DNA of 64,000 nt from Bacteroidales bacterium (GTDB lineage Bacteria; Bacteroidota; Bacteroidia; Bacteroidales; Tenuifilaceae), in the NCBI GenBank assembly GCA_013141385.1, contig JABFRB010000019.1, forward strand, positions 62,001 through 126,000, in the 5' to 3' direction. How positions within the stretch are numbered: the first letter of the stretch is position 1; each line of letters begins with the position of its first letter. Below the pieces are notes generated by a model that was not told the origin of the DNA, did no database searches, and saw nothing but the letters and a program-made list of their open reading frames with translations. Both the position numbers and the translations under genes were made by a program. Shown here one piece after another: positions 1-9,159 of this stretch.

Positions 1-20
1 AATAACAGTATTTAAGATTA

Positions 21-743
21 CTAATTTTCCTCAGCCAATTTACGCCGAGCACGCATTTTCATATTAATTATCTCAACAACAACAGAGAAAAATAGCGCAA
101 AGTAAATATAACCCTTCGGTATCTCGTAGTGAAAAGCCTCTAGGGTTAGCATAAAACCAATAAGTATAAGAAATGATAGTGCAAGAACCTGTAAAGTTGG
201 ATGTCGGTTAATAAAGTTGCTAATAAATCCTGAGAAATAGATCATTACAATCATTGATATTACAACAGCTCCAATCATTATAGGAAGCTGATTTGAAAGG
301 CCAATTGCTGTAAGGATAGAATCAAATGAGAAAATAATATCAAGCAAGACAATTTGAAGAATCACATAAAAGAATGAAGTTGCTTTTCCATTCTTTGTAA
401 TATGCTCTTCTCCTTCAATCTTATCGTGCATTTCAGTAATACTTTTGGCAATTAAGAAAATGCCACCAAGAAGCAAAATCAAATCGCGAATTGAAAAACT
501 AAAACTCCCAATTGTAAACAATGGATTGGTGAGTCGAATAATGTAAATGATAAACGATAAAAGGATAATTCTAAATAAAAGGGCAAACAGCAATCCAATA
601 GTTCTAGTTTTTTTCCGGTCTTGCAGTGGAAGCTTATTGGTAACAATAGAGATGAAGATGATATTATCGATACCCAGCACAATCTCTAGTAGAGTGAGGG
701 TAAACAATGAAACATATGTTTCGGGTTGAAAAAGAAAATCCAT
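21..743 (-). CDS. TerC family integral membrane protein
   Basis: This is a 240-residue polytopic membrane protein of the TerC/YkoY/YoaE type, a family tied to metal-ion homeostasis (manganese efflux in some members) or tellurium resistance. The family signature is visible near the N-terminus as EIVLGIDNIIFISIV (about residues 20-34), and a second acidic motif FSFDSILTAIG lies near residue 140. Both carry the intramembrane Asp residues typical of the family. About seven hydrophobic segments are separated by a charged cytoplasmic loop around residues 100-118 (HDKIEGEEHITKNGK). Length is normal for the short form without CBS domains. It is transcribed away from the terpenoid operon and stands alone, so the ion it handles cannot be told from context. 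Confidence 0.88.
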   Translation of the reverse strand: MDFLFQPETYVSLFTLTLLEIVLGIDNIIFISIVTNKLPLQDRKKTRTIGLLFALLFRIILLSFIIYIIRLTNPLFTIGSFSFSIRDLILLLGGIFLIAKSITEMHDKIEGEEHITKNGKATSFFYVILQIVLLDIIFSFDSILTAIGLSNQLPIMIGAVVISMIVMIYFSGFISNFINRHPTLQVLALSFLILIGFMLTLEAFHYEIPKGYIYFALFFSVVVEIINMKMRARRKLAEEN

Positions 744-1007
744 ACTTAAAAGATTATTTTATTTATAAATGATTTGCAGATAAAGAGCCACAAAAGTAGC
801 AAATTGTATAATGCTGCAATAACTTTTTGATGACATCTCACAACGATTAAACTATTTTTATAATTCTTTATCAAACAACTATATAAAAACATTTGTTTTA
901 ATCTTCTTTTGCATTCAGAAGTTAACATTACTGTTTAAAATCATTTAGTTGTATTATTTTTACCGAATAAAATCAACAGAAAAAAGCTATAAATCATAGA
1001 ATATTTT

Positions 1008-1775
1008 ATGCAAAAAAAGATTATTTACTGTAATTGTGGAGGAGAGATTGTAAGTCTAGAAATTAAAGAATCAATATCAAATTTTCTTTATAAAGAAAAC
1101 GTTGATGCTATTCATCTTTCCGATTTGTGCAATTTGTGCGTTTCTGAAAAGCAAGATGTTAAAAAAATCTTTTCCTCTCAATACCCAACGCTTGTGGTTG
1201 CTTGTCACCCAAGAGCAGTTAGAAAGTTATTGGAATTTGCAGGGGTTGAAAGTAATCTTGAAAACCTATCATTCCTCAACCTACGAGAAACAACGAAGGA
1301 GGAAATCTTATCAACCCTAAAATCTAACTGCAATGATGAACCTTCTTTGCAAAAAGAACATTTGGGTGAGATTGAATGGCCATCATGGTATCCTGTGATC
1401 GATTACAACCGCTGCACGGCTTGTGGTCAATGTGCCGATTTTTGCCTATTTGGAGTTTATGAGAAAACAGACAGTAAGGTTAAAGTAGTTAACCCAAAGT
1501 CTTGCAAGAACAATTGCCCTGCATGTGCTCGTATCTGCCCGCATACTGCGATTATCTTTCCAAAATACAAACAGGGAGGTGCAATTAGCGGTTCCGATTC
1601 TATTGATGAAATCGCAGAGCAGCAACGTTTGCAGCAGGATATAAAATCGATTGCTGGTAACGATATTTATAAAGTACTCCAAGAACGAAAAGCAAAGCGA
1701 CAATCGATAATTAAAAATGAGGCGATAAAAAAAGCGCTTGAGGAGAGGGATAGAGCGAAAGAAAATGAAAAATGA
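1008..1775 (+). CDS. 4Fe-4S dicluster ferredoxin-like protein
   Basis: This 255-residue protein begins the terpenoid-type operon. The middle carries two ferredoxin cysteine sets: C136, C139, C142, C146 and C166, C170, C173, C177. The N-terminal 100 residues are not ferredoxin-like but hold five further cysteines (C8, C10, C41, C44, C66), including a CNLC motif, and may form another metal or redox site. The C-terminal 60 residues are charged and helical (many Glu, Lys, Arg). The likely role is electron delivery to the radical SAM enzyme encoded 83 bp downstream; this is inferred from gene order. The 3' end runs into a 7-bp tandem repeat that supplies the stop codon, so the extreme C-terminus may vary between strains. 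Confidence 0.75.
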   Translation: MQKKIIYCNCGGEIVSLEIKESISNFLYKENVDAIHLSDLCNLCVSEKQDVKKIFSSQYPTLVVACHPRAVRKLLEFAGVESNLENLSFLNLRETTKEEILSTLKSNCNDEPSLQKEHLGEIEWPSWYPVIDYNRCTACGQCADFCLFGVYEKTDSKVKVVNPKSCKNNCPACARICPHTAIIFPKYKQGGAISGSDSIDEIAEQQRLQQDIKSIAGNDIYKVLQERKAKRQSIIKNEAIKKALEERDRAKENEK

Positions 1776-1812
1776 AAAATGAAAAATGAAAAATGAAAAA
1801 TGAAAAATGAAA
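1761..1812. repeat. 7-bp tandem repeat (AATGAAA type), about seven copies
   Basis: A run of TGAAAAA units with a 7-bp period spans the stop codon of the ferredoxin-like gene and continues into the gap before the radical SAM gene. Every copy carries a TGA. In the frame used the first copy already ends the protein, so copy-number change would alter mainly the spacing to the next gene. Confidence 0.85.
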
Positions 1813-1858
1813 TACATCAATTTTTCACTTTTCTCTTATCAATTATCACTTTAAAGAG

Positions 1859-3037
1859 ATGTCAATAACAAGAAATATACTGCGTACCGATTCCAAATGC
1901 TTACGGAAATTCTTTTTCACCTTTGGGTGGAAAGGCTTAATGGGGTTCAGCAAGTTCCAAAAACGGAAGAAAAGAGGTGAGATGTTCCCTGCTTTTCAAT
2001 TTATATCTGTAACTAATGACTGTAATCTAAGCTGCCAGGGTTGTTGGGTAACAAAAGGTGAGAAAACATCAAGTTTAGATATTGAGCAGATAAATAGAAT
2101 TATTATCGACAGCAAAAAGTATGGTTCGTACTTCTTTGGCATTCTAGGTGGCGAACCTTTGATGTATAAACCACTAATGGATATTTTCAGATCCCACCCC
2201 GATTGCTATTTTCAGCTATTTACCAATGGAACCCTACTAAATGATAATGTTGCTCAAGAACTTCGCAGTCTTGGAAATGTAACCCCGCTTATCAGCTTTG
2301 AAGGAAACGAGACCATTGCCGATATCAGGCGTGGCAGCAATCGTGTTTACCAACGAACTATTCAGGCAATTGAAACAGCAACTAAACATAAACTCGTTAC
2401 AGGTGTTGCTATAAGCGTTTGCAAATCGAATATCGACATGGCATTATCCGAGGAGTTTATTAATTTGCTTCACGATAAAGGGGTTGTTTATCTGTGGTAC
2501 TATATCTATCGCCCATCGGGTGAAAATCCTTGCTACGATTTGGCTTTAAGTTCTGAGGAGATTGAGCGTTTGAGGTATTTCTTGGTTGATGGTAGAACAA
2601 AATATCCTCTCGTACTTATTGATTCCTACTGGGATGCTGATGGAAATCCATTCTGCCCAGCATCGGAGGGATTAAGTCATCATATTAATCCATCAGGGAA
2701 CATCGAGCCTTGTCCTGTTATTCAGTATTCATGCGATAACATCAACAGCGAGGATTTAAAATCCGTTTACGAAAATTCAACTTTTCTAAAGGATTTTAAG
2801 GTAGAGATATCAAAGAAAACAAAGGGATGTATTCTGATGGAAGACCCAAATTGGCTACAAAATTTTGCATCAAACCATCAGGCTAAAAACACATCGAACA
2901 GAAGCGAAATGCCCAATCAACTTGCCAATGGCAAGATTGTGCCCAGCCATGGTTCGTGCAAAGTTATTCCTGAAAAAAACTGGATATATCGAATGGCAAA
3001 AAAACGTGCCTTTTTTGGTTTAGGAGCTTATGGTTGA
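1859..3037 (+). CDS. Radical SAM enzyme of the terpenoid-type operon
   Basis: This 392-residue radical SAM protein has the cluster motif C55-x3-C59-x2-C62 in the context TNDCNLSCQGCWV, followed by the GGEP strand (about residue 100). A C-terminal cysteine set (FCPASEG, EPCPVIQYSC, GCILMED, GSCKV) resembles an auxiliary-cluster domain. The overall layout recalls HpnH-like and SPASM-type enzymes, but the partner gene with a DUF116 domain points to a different, uncharacterised pathway. The stop overlaps the start of the DUF116-prenyl synthase by 8 bp, indicating translational coupling. The substrate is probably an isoprenoid or a small precursor of one; this is inferred from the neighbours only. 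Confidence 0.8.
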   Translation: MSITRNILRTDSKCLRKFFFTFGWKGLMGFSKFQKRKKRGEMFPAFQFISVTNDCNLSCQGCWVTKGEKTSSLDIEQINRIIIDSKKYGSYFFGILGGEPLMYKPLMDIFRSHPDCYFQLFTNGTLLNDNVAQELRSLGNVTPLISFEGNETIADIRRGSNRVYQRTIQAIETATKHKLVTGVAISVCKSNIDMALSEEFINLLHDKGVVYLWYYIYRPSGENPCYDLALSSEEIERLRYFLVDGRTKYPLVLIDSYWDADGNPFCPASEGLSHHINPSGNIEPCPVIQYSCDNINSEDLKSVYENSTFLKDFKVEISKKTKGCILMEDPNWLQNFASNHQAKNTSNRSEMPNQLANGKIVPSHGSCKVIPEKNWIYRMAKKRAFFGLGAYG

Positions 3038-4628
3038 AAGGATTATGAATATATCAACATTAGACCTAGTTGTACCTGAGACTAAAGAGACAAGGGCTGA
3101 GATTCGTAGCGAAGTGGAGAAATACTTTACGGCGAACACCGTTATTCCTCCTGTATCATACGAAGGCTTATTTGAACTAGCCGGAAAACTAGTCGAGGAG
3201 CATCATTGGGATGAAAGATATCTTGCTTTTACCATGGTATGCTCTGGTAATGCTATTTGGCATGATGTTGTTGGAGCAATCCCTTACAATCGCAGGGTGT
3301 TGATGTTGCCGCAATGCCTTCGAAACAGCAATCTTTGTAAAGCTGAAAACGATCACCTAGGATTACTTTGTCAGGAGTGTGGGGAGTGCAATATCTCTTT
3401 CTTTTTACAAGAGTCCGAAAAACTCGGGTATGAGGTTTTAGTTACAGAGGGAACAACAATTACCACTCAACTGATTGAAAGCGGTCAAATTGATGCCGTT
3501 ATAGGCGTTGGTTGCTTGGAGGTGCTTCAAAAACTATTTCTTTCTATAAACAAATACTCTATCCCTGGAATTGGTATCCCTCTATTGACTTGTGGTTGCA
3601 AAGACACCCTTGCCGATTTAGATTGGATTAAAGAAGAAATATTAAATATTAGAGAGATAAAAGATTTTCGACTACTAAACTTCAACAAAGTACGTAGCAA
3701 AATCGATTCAATTTTCAACGAGGCAACACTTTCACACATTCTTGGTCACAATGGTTATGAGGCTGAAAAAATAGCCCTTAAATCCCTTTTGCTGGGCGGT
3801 AACCGATTTAGGCCATTCCTTGCAATGTTAACATACGAGGCTTTTTGCAAATCGTTTGACCAAAAAACGGCAAATGTTATTGCACTATCCGTAGAGTGTT
3901 TTCATAAAGCATCATTAATTCACGATGATATTGAAGATAATGACGATACCCGTTACGGTAAGGAAACAATCCACTCCGAGCATGGCACTCCAATCGCCAT
4001 TAATACAGGAGATCTGCTTATTGGCGAAGGGTATCGGCTAATTGCTGAAAGCGATTTATCGCCCGAAGTAGTTCGCGATTGTATACTTGTTACATCACGA
4101 GGTCATCGTGCGCTATCGGTTGGGCAAGGTGCAGAGCTATCGGCAATTGCAAATGGTGAAATCCCATCGTTGAGTGATACCCTCAAAATCTTTGAGAATA
4201 AAACCGCTGCTGCTTTCAGAGTGGCCTTACTCCTTGGAGCCTCGGCGGGAAATGCGGATAAAGACAGTCTCGAAATACTCAATCGCTTTAGCCACAATAT
4301 CGGAATTGCTTACCAAATCAAAGATGATTTAAGCGATTACCACGGAGATAATGGTGATATCGAAATAAGAAGATTCTCAATTCTGCTCTCGAAGGTTTTT
4401 GAGAAAGTTTCTGCTGATAAAAGATCTGCCCTTCTGAAAGATTTCAGAGATGGAAAGTCCTCGGAGGTTTTCGATCTTATCAAAGAAAATAAAATTCAGG
4501 AAGAGACTGAAACACTGTTAATGTCATATATCGGTGAAGCAAGAAAGAGCATAGAAAATCTTCAAAATCTTGGATTAAAAATCGCACTAAATGAACTTGT
4601 GGGAAAGATTTTTAAGGATTACCTATAG
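3030..4628 (+). CDS. DUF116 domain fused to polyprenyl diphosphate synthase
   Basis: This 532-residue protein has two parts. Residues about 55-205 match DUF116, a Cys-rich domain, here with C71, C96, C103, C114, C117, C120, C162, C188 and C190, including the set LCQECGEC. Residues about 235-532 are a trans-isoprenyl diphosphate synthase. They show GGNRFRP near 256-262, a first Asp-rich motif D299-D-x-x-D303 (HDDIEDND), and a second D432-D-x-x-D436 (KDDLSDY). Both Mg-binding motifs are intact, so condensation of IPP with an allylic diphosphate is expected; chain length cannot be set from the sequence. ATG at 3030 overlaps the previous stop; ATG at 3045 is an alternative. The fusion links isoprenoid synthesis to the adjacent radical SAM and ferredoxin genes. 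Confidence 0.85.
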   Translation: MVERIMNISTLDLVVPETKETRAEIRSEVEKYFTANTVIPPVSYEGLFELAGKLVEEHHWDERYLAFTMVCSGNAIWHDVVGAIPYNRRVLMLPQCLRNSNLCKAENDHLGLLCQECGECNISFFLQESEKLGYEVLVTEGTTITTQLIESGQIDAVIGVGCLEVLQKLFLSINKYSIPGIGIPLLTCGCKDTLADLDWIKEEILNIREIKDFRLLNFNKVRSKIDSIFNEATLSHILGHNGYEAEKIALKSLLLGGNRFRPFLAMLTYEAFCKSFDQKTANVIALSVECFHKASLIHDDIEDNDDTRYGKETIHSEHGTPIAINTGDLLIGEGYRLIAESDLSPEVVRDCILVTSRGHRALSVGQGAELSAIANGEIPSLSDTLKIFENKTAAAFRVALLLGASAGNADKDSLEILNRFSHNIGIAYQIKDDLSDYHGDNGDIEIRRFSILLSKVFEKVSADKRSALLKDFRDGKSSEVFDLIKENKIQEETETLLMSYIGEARKSIENLQNLGLKIALNELVGKIFKDYL

Positions 4629-5466
4629 GTCGGCTGCCTCGCCATTTCTGAAACGATATCAGAAAAAATCCATTGAATCGGTTCTTAAAAAATCAACCTC
4701 GATTTTCGATGATGATATTCAGGCAGAGATTAAAAATCATCTCCTAAAATCTATTACAAAAGATGGCGGTTTTGCCGACAGGGGTGGAAAATCCGACCTC
4801 TACTACACCATGTTTGGTTGCTTTGTTGCCGAAGCCCTTTCGATAAACGAAATCTTCCCTGCGCTAAAGGATTATGTAAAAAGAGAGGTAAACCAAGACG
4901 CATTAAGTGGAATTCATCTATTTTGCGGAGCGATACTCTACTCAAAACTCCATGGATTTGATTCGACAACTGAAAAACTGAGAAAAAAGGTTGAGATTGA
5001 GTTGGGAAACAACAACGGAAGCAAATCGGAATACAACTATTTTATTGGACTACTTACACTTTACTACTTACAGGATTATCGGTTTATCCTAAAACTGAAA
5101 AAAAAGATTACAGGATTTAGCAACGAAAAGGAGTCGCCCTGTTCATTGGCTGCTGCGGAAGCAGTAATTAATGGCGTACTAGGAAAATCGGTTAAAGAGG
5201 TTGGAATCAAGTTAAAATCCTTCTACCGTGGCAATGGTGGATTTGTTGCCCTACAAAAAGCACCAATCACCGATTTACTCTCAACCTCAGTTGCATTGTA
5301 TGCACTACATTTTATCGATTCCAATTTAACGAATATCAAACCCGATTGCCTTACCTTTGTTGATAATCTTTATCTAAATGGCGGATTCCGTGCCACCGAT
5401 TTAGATTTTGATATCGATATAGAATATACGTTTTACGGATTATTGGCATTGGGAGCATTATCTTAA
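4591..5466 (+). CDS. Prenyltransferase/cyclase-like alpha-alpha toroid protein
   Basis: The 291-residue product has the repeat style of protein prenyltransferase beta subunits and terpene cyclases: DGGFADRGGKSDLYYTMFG near residue 55, GNGGFVALQKAPITDLLSTSVALYALHFI near 210, and LNGGFRATDLDFDIDIEYTFYGLLALG at the C-terminus. No DxDD motif is seen, so it is unlikely to be a class II cyclase itself. It could be a binding partner or a remote prenyltransferase-fold enzyme. Its start overlaps the previous gene by 38 bp, an unusually long overlap for this operon, so a later non-ATG start is possible. It sits between a prenyl synthase and a terpene cyclase, which fits a role in the same pathway. Confidence 0.7.
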   Translation: MNLWERFLRITYRSAASPFLKRYQKKSIESVLKKSTSIFDDDIQAEIKNHLLKSITKDGGFADRGGKSDLYYTMFGCFVAEALSINEIFPALKDYVKREVNQDALSGIHLFCGAILYSKLHGFDSTTEKLRKKVEIELGNNNGSKSEYNYFIGLLTLYYLQDYRFILKLKKKITGFSNEKESPCSLAAAEAVINGVLGKSVKEVGIKLKSFYRGNGGFVALQKAPITDLLSTSVALYALHFIDSNLTNIKPDCLTFVDNLYLNGGFRATDLDFDIDIEYTFYGLLALGALS

Positions 5467-5469
5467 TTT

Positions 5470-5545
5470 AACCACAAAGAGCACAAAGGAATTCACAAAG
5501 GTGTTCTTGGTGATACTTGGTGTGTACTTAGTGGCCTTTGTGGTT
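5470..5545. repeat. Inverted repeat between toroid gene and cyclase gene
   Basis: AACCACAAAG at 5470-5479 is the exact reverse complement of CTTTGTGGTT at 5536-5545, with related CACAAAG and CTTGGTG words between them. This is the kind of palindromic filler common between genes in Bacteroidota. It may form a hairpin within the operon mRNA. Confidence 0.7.
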
Positions 5546-5558
5546 TATTTAGTTTTGT

Positions 5559-7352
5559 ATGGAAAAGCATCAACTCGAAAATCAATATAAAATCCTCCTC
5601 AACAAGCTGATTGAGGAGCAGAATAGCCGTGGCTTTTGGACAGGGCAACTATCATCCAGCGCATTAGGTGTTTCGGTTGCAATTGTTGCCATTAAACTAA
5701 AAGGATTACCAAACCACGAGGAGCGAGTTTTTAAAGGCCTTCAATGGCTTTTTAGAAACGTCAACACCGATGGTGGTTACGGCGATACCCCCGAAAGCGA
5801 AAGCAACGTAAGCACATCATTCCTTTGCTATGCGGCAATTACATTTTGCCAGACATCCGAAACTGATGGGAACAAGATTTTAAAAGGGATAGAGAATTAT
5901 CTCGAATCGCAGAAAATCTCCCTAAAATCGGGAAACATCGCAAAATCCGTTTTGAGCTACTACGGAAAGGATTATACCTTCTCCGTTCCCATACTCTCAA
6001 TGCTCACCATCTGCGGCATTCTTGGCGATGAAGATATCAGAAAAATCCCCCAACTACCCTTCGAGTTCACCCTCCTACCCGCTTCGCTTTACCGATTCTT
6101 CAACATGCAGGTGGTTAGCTACGCAATTCCGGCACTTGTAGCGGTGGGTATCTATACATTCAAGAAAAAGAATCGATCCAACTTTCTAGTAAAATCAATC
6201 CGAAACAGATCGATAAAACCAGCCATTGGCAAGCTAACCCGATTAGTTCCCGAAAGCGGAGGATTCTTGGAAGCAATTCCGTTAACCGCATTTGTGAGCA
6301 TGTGTCTTATACAAAGCGGATATGCAGATAATTCAATTGTTGATAAAGGATTAGATTTCCTCTACAACCAGCAACGTAACGATGGCAGCTGGCCTATCGA
6401 TACCGACCTCTCAACATGGGTAACAACCCTTAGCATAAAGGCTTTAGGTGATAATCTTTCCAGCACATTCAAGCCGGAATCAGTGCAGCTGATGAGAAAT
6501 CATCTACTAAACTTGCAGTACAAGGAGAAACACCCATTTAATGGAGCAATGCCAGGAGGTTGGGGTTGGACTAGCTACTCAGGCTCAGTTCCCGATGCCG
6601 ATGATACCCCCGGTGCAATCCTTGCCCTACTTGAGATGTACGAGGGCACGGACGAAGAAACCAAAGCAATTATTGATGGTTGCAACTGGCTTATCAACCT
6701 ACAAAATAGCGATGGTGGAATCCCCACATTCTGCAAAGGCTGGGGACGATTACCTTTCGATCAGAGCTGTGCCGATTTAACAGGCCACACCCTTTTAGCA
6801 ATTACCCGTTCAATAGATGTTTTAGGTGATAAAATCCCCAAAAAGCAACAAGCAAGTTTTAAAAATTGCATTAATCGCAATTTGCGATACCTCAAAAACA
6901 ACCAGCATAGGTTAGGATCTTGGCTGCCATTATGGTTTGGAAACCAGCAAACATCAAATAAGCGAAACCCGGTTTACGGTACTGCAAAAGTTGCAACTTA
7001 CATTGTTGATAGCCTAAAGTGTAAGTGGCTAAGCTACCCAACCCGCGTTGAATTACAGCTTATGCTCACCAACGCTCAAAATTACCTGCTACAACAGCAA
7101 AACGATGATGGTAGCTGGGGCGGATATCAAGGCGTTGCTGGCACTATTGAGGAAACCTCCCTTGCAATCTGCGCCCTCGCAAAAAAGGATAAAGAGGCAT
7201 GCATAAAGGGTTTTGATTGGCTTGAGAATGAATACAACCTCAACGGACTCCGCTCAAAGCCAATAGGATTATACTTTGCCACCCTTTGGTATGATGAAAA
7301 GATGTACTCGCTGACTTTTTATGTGGAGGGGTTGAGAAGATATCTTTCATAA
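5559..7352 (+). CDS. Class II terpene cyclase, squalene-hopene cyclase-like
   Basis: This 597-residue protein is a prenyltransferase/squalene-cyclase repeat protein. The catalytic acid motif DxDD is present as D346-A-D348-D349 in SGSVPDADDTPGAI. Several QW-type repeats are visible: NTDGGYGDTPES near residue 70, QQRNDGSWPIDTD near 275, NSDGGIPTF near 388 and QQQNDDGSWGGYQG near 520. It should protonate and cyclise a linear polyprenyl substrate. It is somewhat shorter than typical squalene-hopene cyclases (about 630 residues), and no squalene-synthase gene is present here. The product of the neighbouring prenyl synthase is therefore a plausible substrate, giving a non-hopanoid cyclic terpenoid. 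It lies 92 bp after the toroid gene and ends the operon. Confidence 0.85.
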   Translation: MEKHQLENQYKILLNKLIEEQNSRGFWTGQLSSSALGVSVAIVAIKLKGLPNHEERVFKGLQWLFRNVNTDGGYGDTPESESNVSTSFLCYAAITFCQTSETDGNKILKGIENYLESQKISLKSGNIAKSVLSYYGKDYTFSVPILSMLTICGILGDEDIRKIPQLPFEFTLLPASLYRFFNMQVVSYAIPALVAVGIYTFKKKNRSNFLVKSIRNRSIKPAIGKLTRLVPESGGFLEAIPLTAFVSMCLIQSGYADNSIVDKGLDFLYNQQRNDGSWPIDTDLSTWVTTLSIKALGDNLSSTFKPESVQLMRNHLLNLQYKEKHPFNGAMPGGWGWTSYSGSVPDADDTPGAILALLEMYEGTDEETKAIIDGCNWLINLQNSDGGIPTFCKGWGRLPFDQSCADLTGHTLLAITRSIDVLGDKIPKKQQASFKNCINRNLRYLKNNQHRLGSWLPLWFGNQQTSNKRNPVYGTAKVATYIVDSLKCKWLSYPTRVELQLMLTNAQNYLLQQQNDDGSWGGYQGVAGTIEETSLAICALAKKDKEACIKGFDWLENEYNLNGLRSKPIGLYFATLWYDEKMYSLTFYVEGLRRYLS

Positions 7353-7358
7353 ATGGGG

Positions 7359-7530
7359 CAATTGCTCAATATGCCAATGGGACAATGAGACAATGAGACA
7401 ATGGGACAATGGGACAATGGGACAATGAGACAATGAGACAATGGAACAATATGCCAATTGGAGAATGAGGCAATATGACAATAAAACAATGTAGAATTAA
7501 TCATTGGCACATTGGCATATTGAGCAATTG
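7359..7530. repeat. 9-bp tandem repeat enclosed by a perfect 21-bp inverted repeat
   Basis: About eight copies of a GACAATGRG-type 9-mer lie at 7377-7450. The outer arms 7359-7379 and 7510-7530 are perfect reverse complements over 21 bp. The block sits exactly between two convergent genes, where it could act as a two-way terminator hairpin. A related, more diverged block occurs at 13498-13625. Confidence 0.85.
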
Positions 7531-7563
7531 ACATATTGATTAATTGGCAAATTACTTCCATAA

Positions 7564-8328
7564 CTAGGACTCTGTTACCGCAATGCTCTCAGACGATTCC
7601 TTCACCTTTGCCCGTTCTCTGCTTCTCCCTTTGCGAATATGGAGTGTAGTTCTGAAGTAGGCTATGGTCTCGTTCAGCTCGCTTGCGAATTTTAAAACGG
7701 CGGGTTTAGCAACTCCAAGCACAATGGTAGCGTTAACCCTCTCAACGATGCACGTGTAAAGCAGGTCTACAGGACGGCGCACAAGGCGCACGTTACCCTG
7801 CTCGCGGCTGGCGTACTCGGCGTTACGGTCATTGAAAAGATTCTGGAAACGCTCATTCTCCTTGCGGAGCTCATCAACCCATGCCTCGATACCGAGTTTT
7901 TGAAGATGAATAGCGTTTGCCAGTTCGGTAAGTGATGCAATTAGGTTCGATATTACCGAACTACACTCGTTGAACGATAGGCCATGGATTTTTCCAAAGT
8001 TCTTTATCACCCGCATAATTATTTCCGCACTCTCCGCCTCGTTCTCAAAGGGGCTTAGCCGTGTTGATTTTACCCTGCCATAAATCGCCTTCCAGATTCT
8101 AACTCGCTGCCGATCGGCTTGTCCAATCGCCTTTGACATGTTGCTTCCCAGCTCCGTCTGCATTGCAACCCCCTCCAATTTCAACTGGTTGCTAAAATCG
8201 GTGTACTCGCTATCAATGCCAAGCACGACGGGATCGTGTTTTTTAATCAACACTTCAACATCGGACATAAACTGGCAATGCTCGCTGTTTCGGAGGCGGA
8301 ATAACCCCATTGTTTCTATCTTATCCAT
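7564..8328 (-). CDS. Bacteroidota-type protein of unknown function (DUF6261-like)
   Basis: This 254-residue soluble protein is rich in helices. It has an N-terminal TMGLFRLRNSEHCQFMSDV segment and a basic C-terminal tail (RKGRSRERAKVKES). Its general look matches a family found in Bacteroidota genomes that I recall as DUF6261, but the match is from memory and no function is known. No membrane segment, signal peptide or catalytic motif is visible. Codon use is more GC-rich than in the genes around 9160-10480. Directly upstream of its start lies an unusual array of near-palindromes at a 42-bp pitch (8376-8639), which may control it or be its target. Confidence 0.7.
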   Translation of the reverse strand: MDKIETMGLFRLRNSEHCQFMSDVEVLIKKHDPVVLGIDSEYTDFSNQLKLEGVAMQTELGSNMSKAIGQADRQRVRIWKAIYGRVKSTRLSPFENEAESAEIIMRVIKNFGKIHGLSFNECSSVISNLIASLTELANAIHLQKLGIEAWVDELRKENERFQNLFNDRNAEYASREQGNVRLVRRPVDLLYTCIVERVNATIVLGVAKPAVLKFASELNETIAYFRTTLHIRKGRSRERAKVKESSESIAVTES

Positions 8329-8375
8329 GGCAGTATAGTATGCTAGTAATTATATGGAAAGTATATTTAATGTAT

Positions 8376-8639
8376 TTGCGTAAAATAATATCAGTATAAA
8401 AATAAAATATAGTGCATTTGCACATGCAATTTATACATTTTATATTTTAAAATAGCAATTTGCACATGCAAATTATATATAATATAAATGTATTAATAAA
8501 ATTGCATATGCAAATTATTCTAATATATTTTGAATATTGATTTTTGCATATGCAAATTATATAAATTATTTCTGATTACTAAAATTTGCAGATGCTAAGT
8601 ATAGTTTTTTATAATATTTTCTATAATTTGCATTAATAG
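8376..8639. repeat. Seven near-palindromic sites at exact 42-bp pitch
   Basis: Sites of consensus TTGCATATGCAA start at 8418, 8460, 8502 and 8544; the last two are perfect palindromes and the first two read TTGCACATGCAA. A weaker site (TTGCAGATGCTA) starts at 8586, and half-sites (TTGC followed by divergent sequence) start at 8376 and 8628. Every step is exactly 42 bp. The 30-bp spacers are AT-rich but not conserved, so this is a phased site array rather than a simple tandem repeat. It lies upstream of the minus-strand gene ending at 7564. A multi-site protein-binding region or iteron-like element is likely; the protein is unknown. Confidence 0.85.
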
Positions 8640-9159
8640 ATTATATAAAACTATTTTTGGTTATAGATATAAGTGTGGTTTATTGGCTGAGCGGTGGAAT
8701 GACTGAACTTGTTCACCAACTTTTTATTCCCGTTTTACTTTGAATTGGGTAGGTGTAATTGTGCGCAATGATAAATGATATGGGGGAATTGATCAAAATT
8801 GTAGTTGCCTTAAGGCGAACGCAAAAAAAACGTTTTGTTACTGCAAATGCAGGAGCCCCTTTTCTGACATTGGTAATTCTACACTAGGCTGGGAATAGGG
8901 TTTACAAGTTCGGAAATTAGAGTTTCTCTTAATATTTATTCATATCGTATCCATATTTTATCTATGTAAATAGATAAGATTTTTATTAATCTATCTATAA
9001 TGTATCCATAAGATATCTATTTATTGAGATTTCGGACAGGATGTGCTATAACATTCCTGTGGTTGGAAATTTGGGAGTTAACGGCTGCTTTTGTATCCAC
9101 CGTTAATGAGCTTTATGGTGAGCGAAAACCTTGCTGTTGCATCATCAGCCCCAATATTT
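8640..9159. other. Non-coding stretch with short repeats, no gene seen
   Basis: No convincing gene was found. The stretch holds a 7-bp inverted repeat TATCTAT/ATAGATA at 8959-8976 with a 4-nt loop. It also has a direct repeat GTATCCATA at 8947-8955 and 9002-9010, and an ATTGTGCGCAAT word near 8758 that recurs in related form near 9170 and 10514. It may be decayed mobile DNA. Confidence 0.6.

Noticed and set aside
1446-1820. 124-residue minus-strand frame opposite the ferredoxin-like gene
   Set aside because: It is a shadow of the real gene and of the 7-bp repeat.
1859-3037. HpnH (hopanoid adenosyl) assignment
   Set aside because: A cyclase is present, but the operon lacks other hopanoid genes and has DUF116; the match to HpnH is only general.
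7377-7450. CRISPR-like repeat pattern
   Set aside because: The repeats are 9 bp with no spacers and no cas genes nearby; it is a simple tandem repeat.
7319-7561. 80-residue minus-strand reading frame (repeating LSHCPIV)
   Set aside because: It is only the translation of the tandem repeat and has no coding features.
8376-8639. CRISPR array or simple satellite with 42-bp unit
   Set aside because: Only 12 bp of each 42 are conserved, the word is palindromic, and no cas gene is present; a binding-site array fits better.
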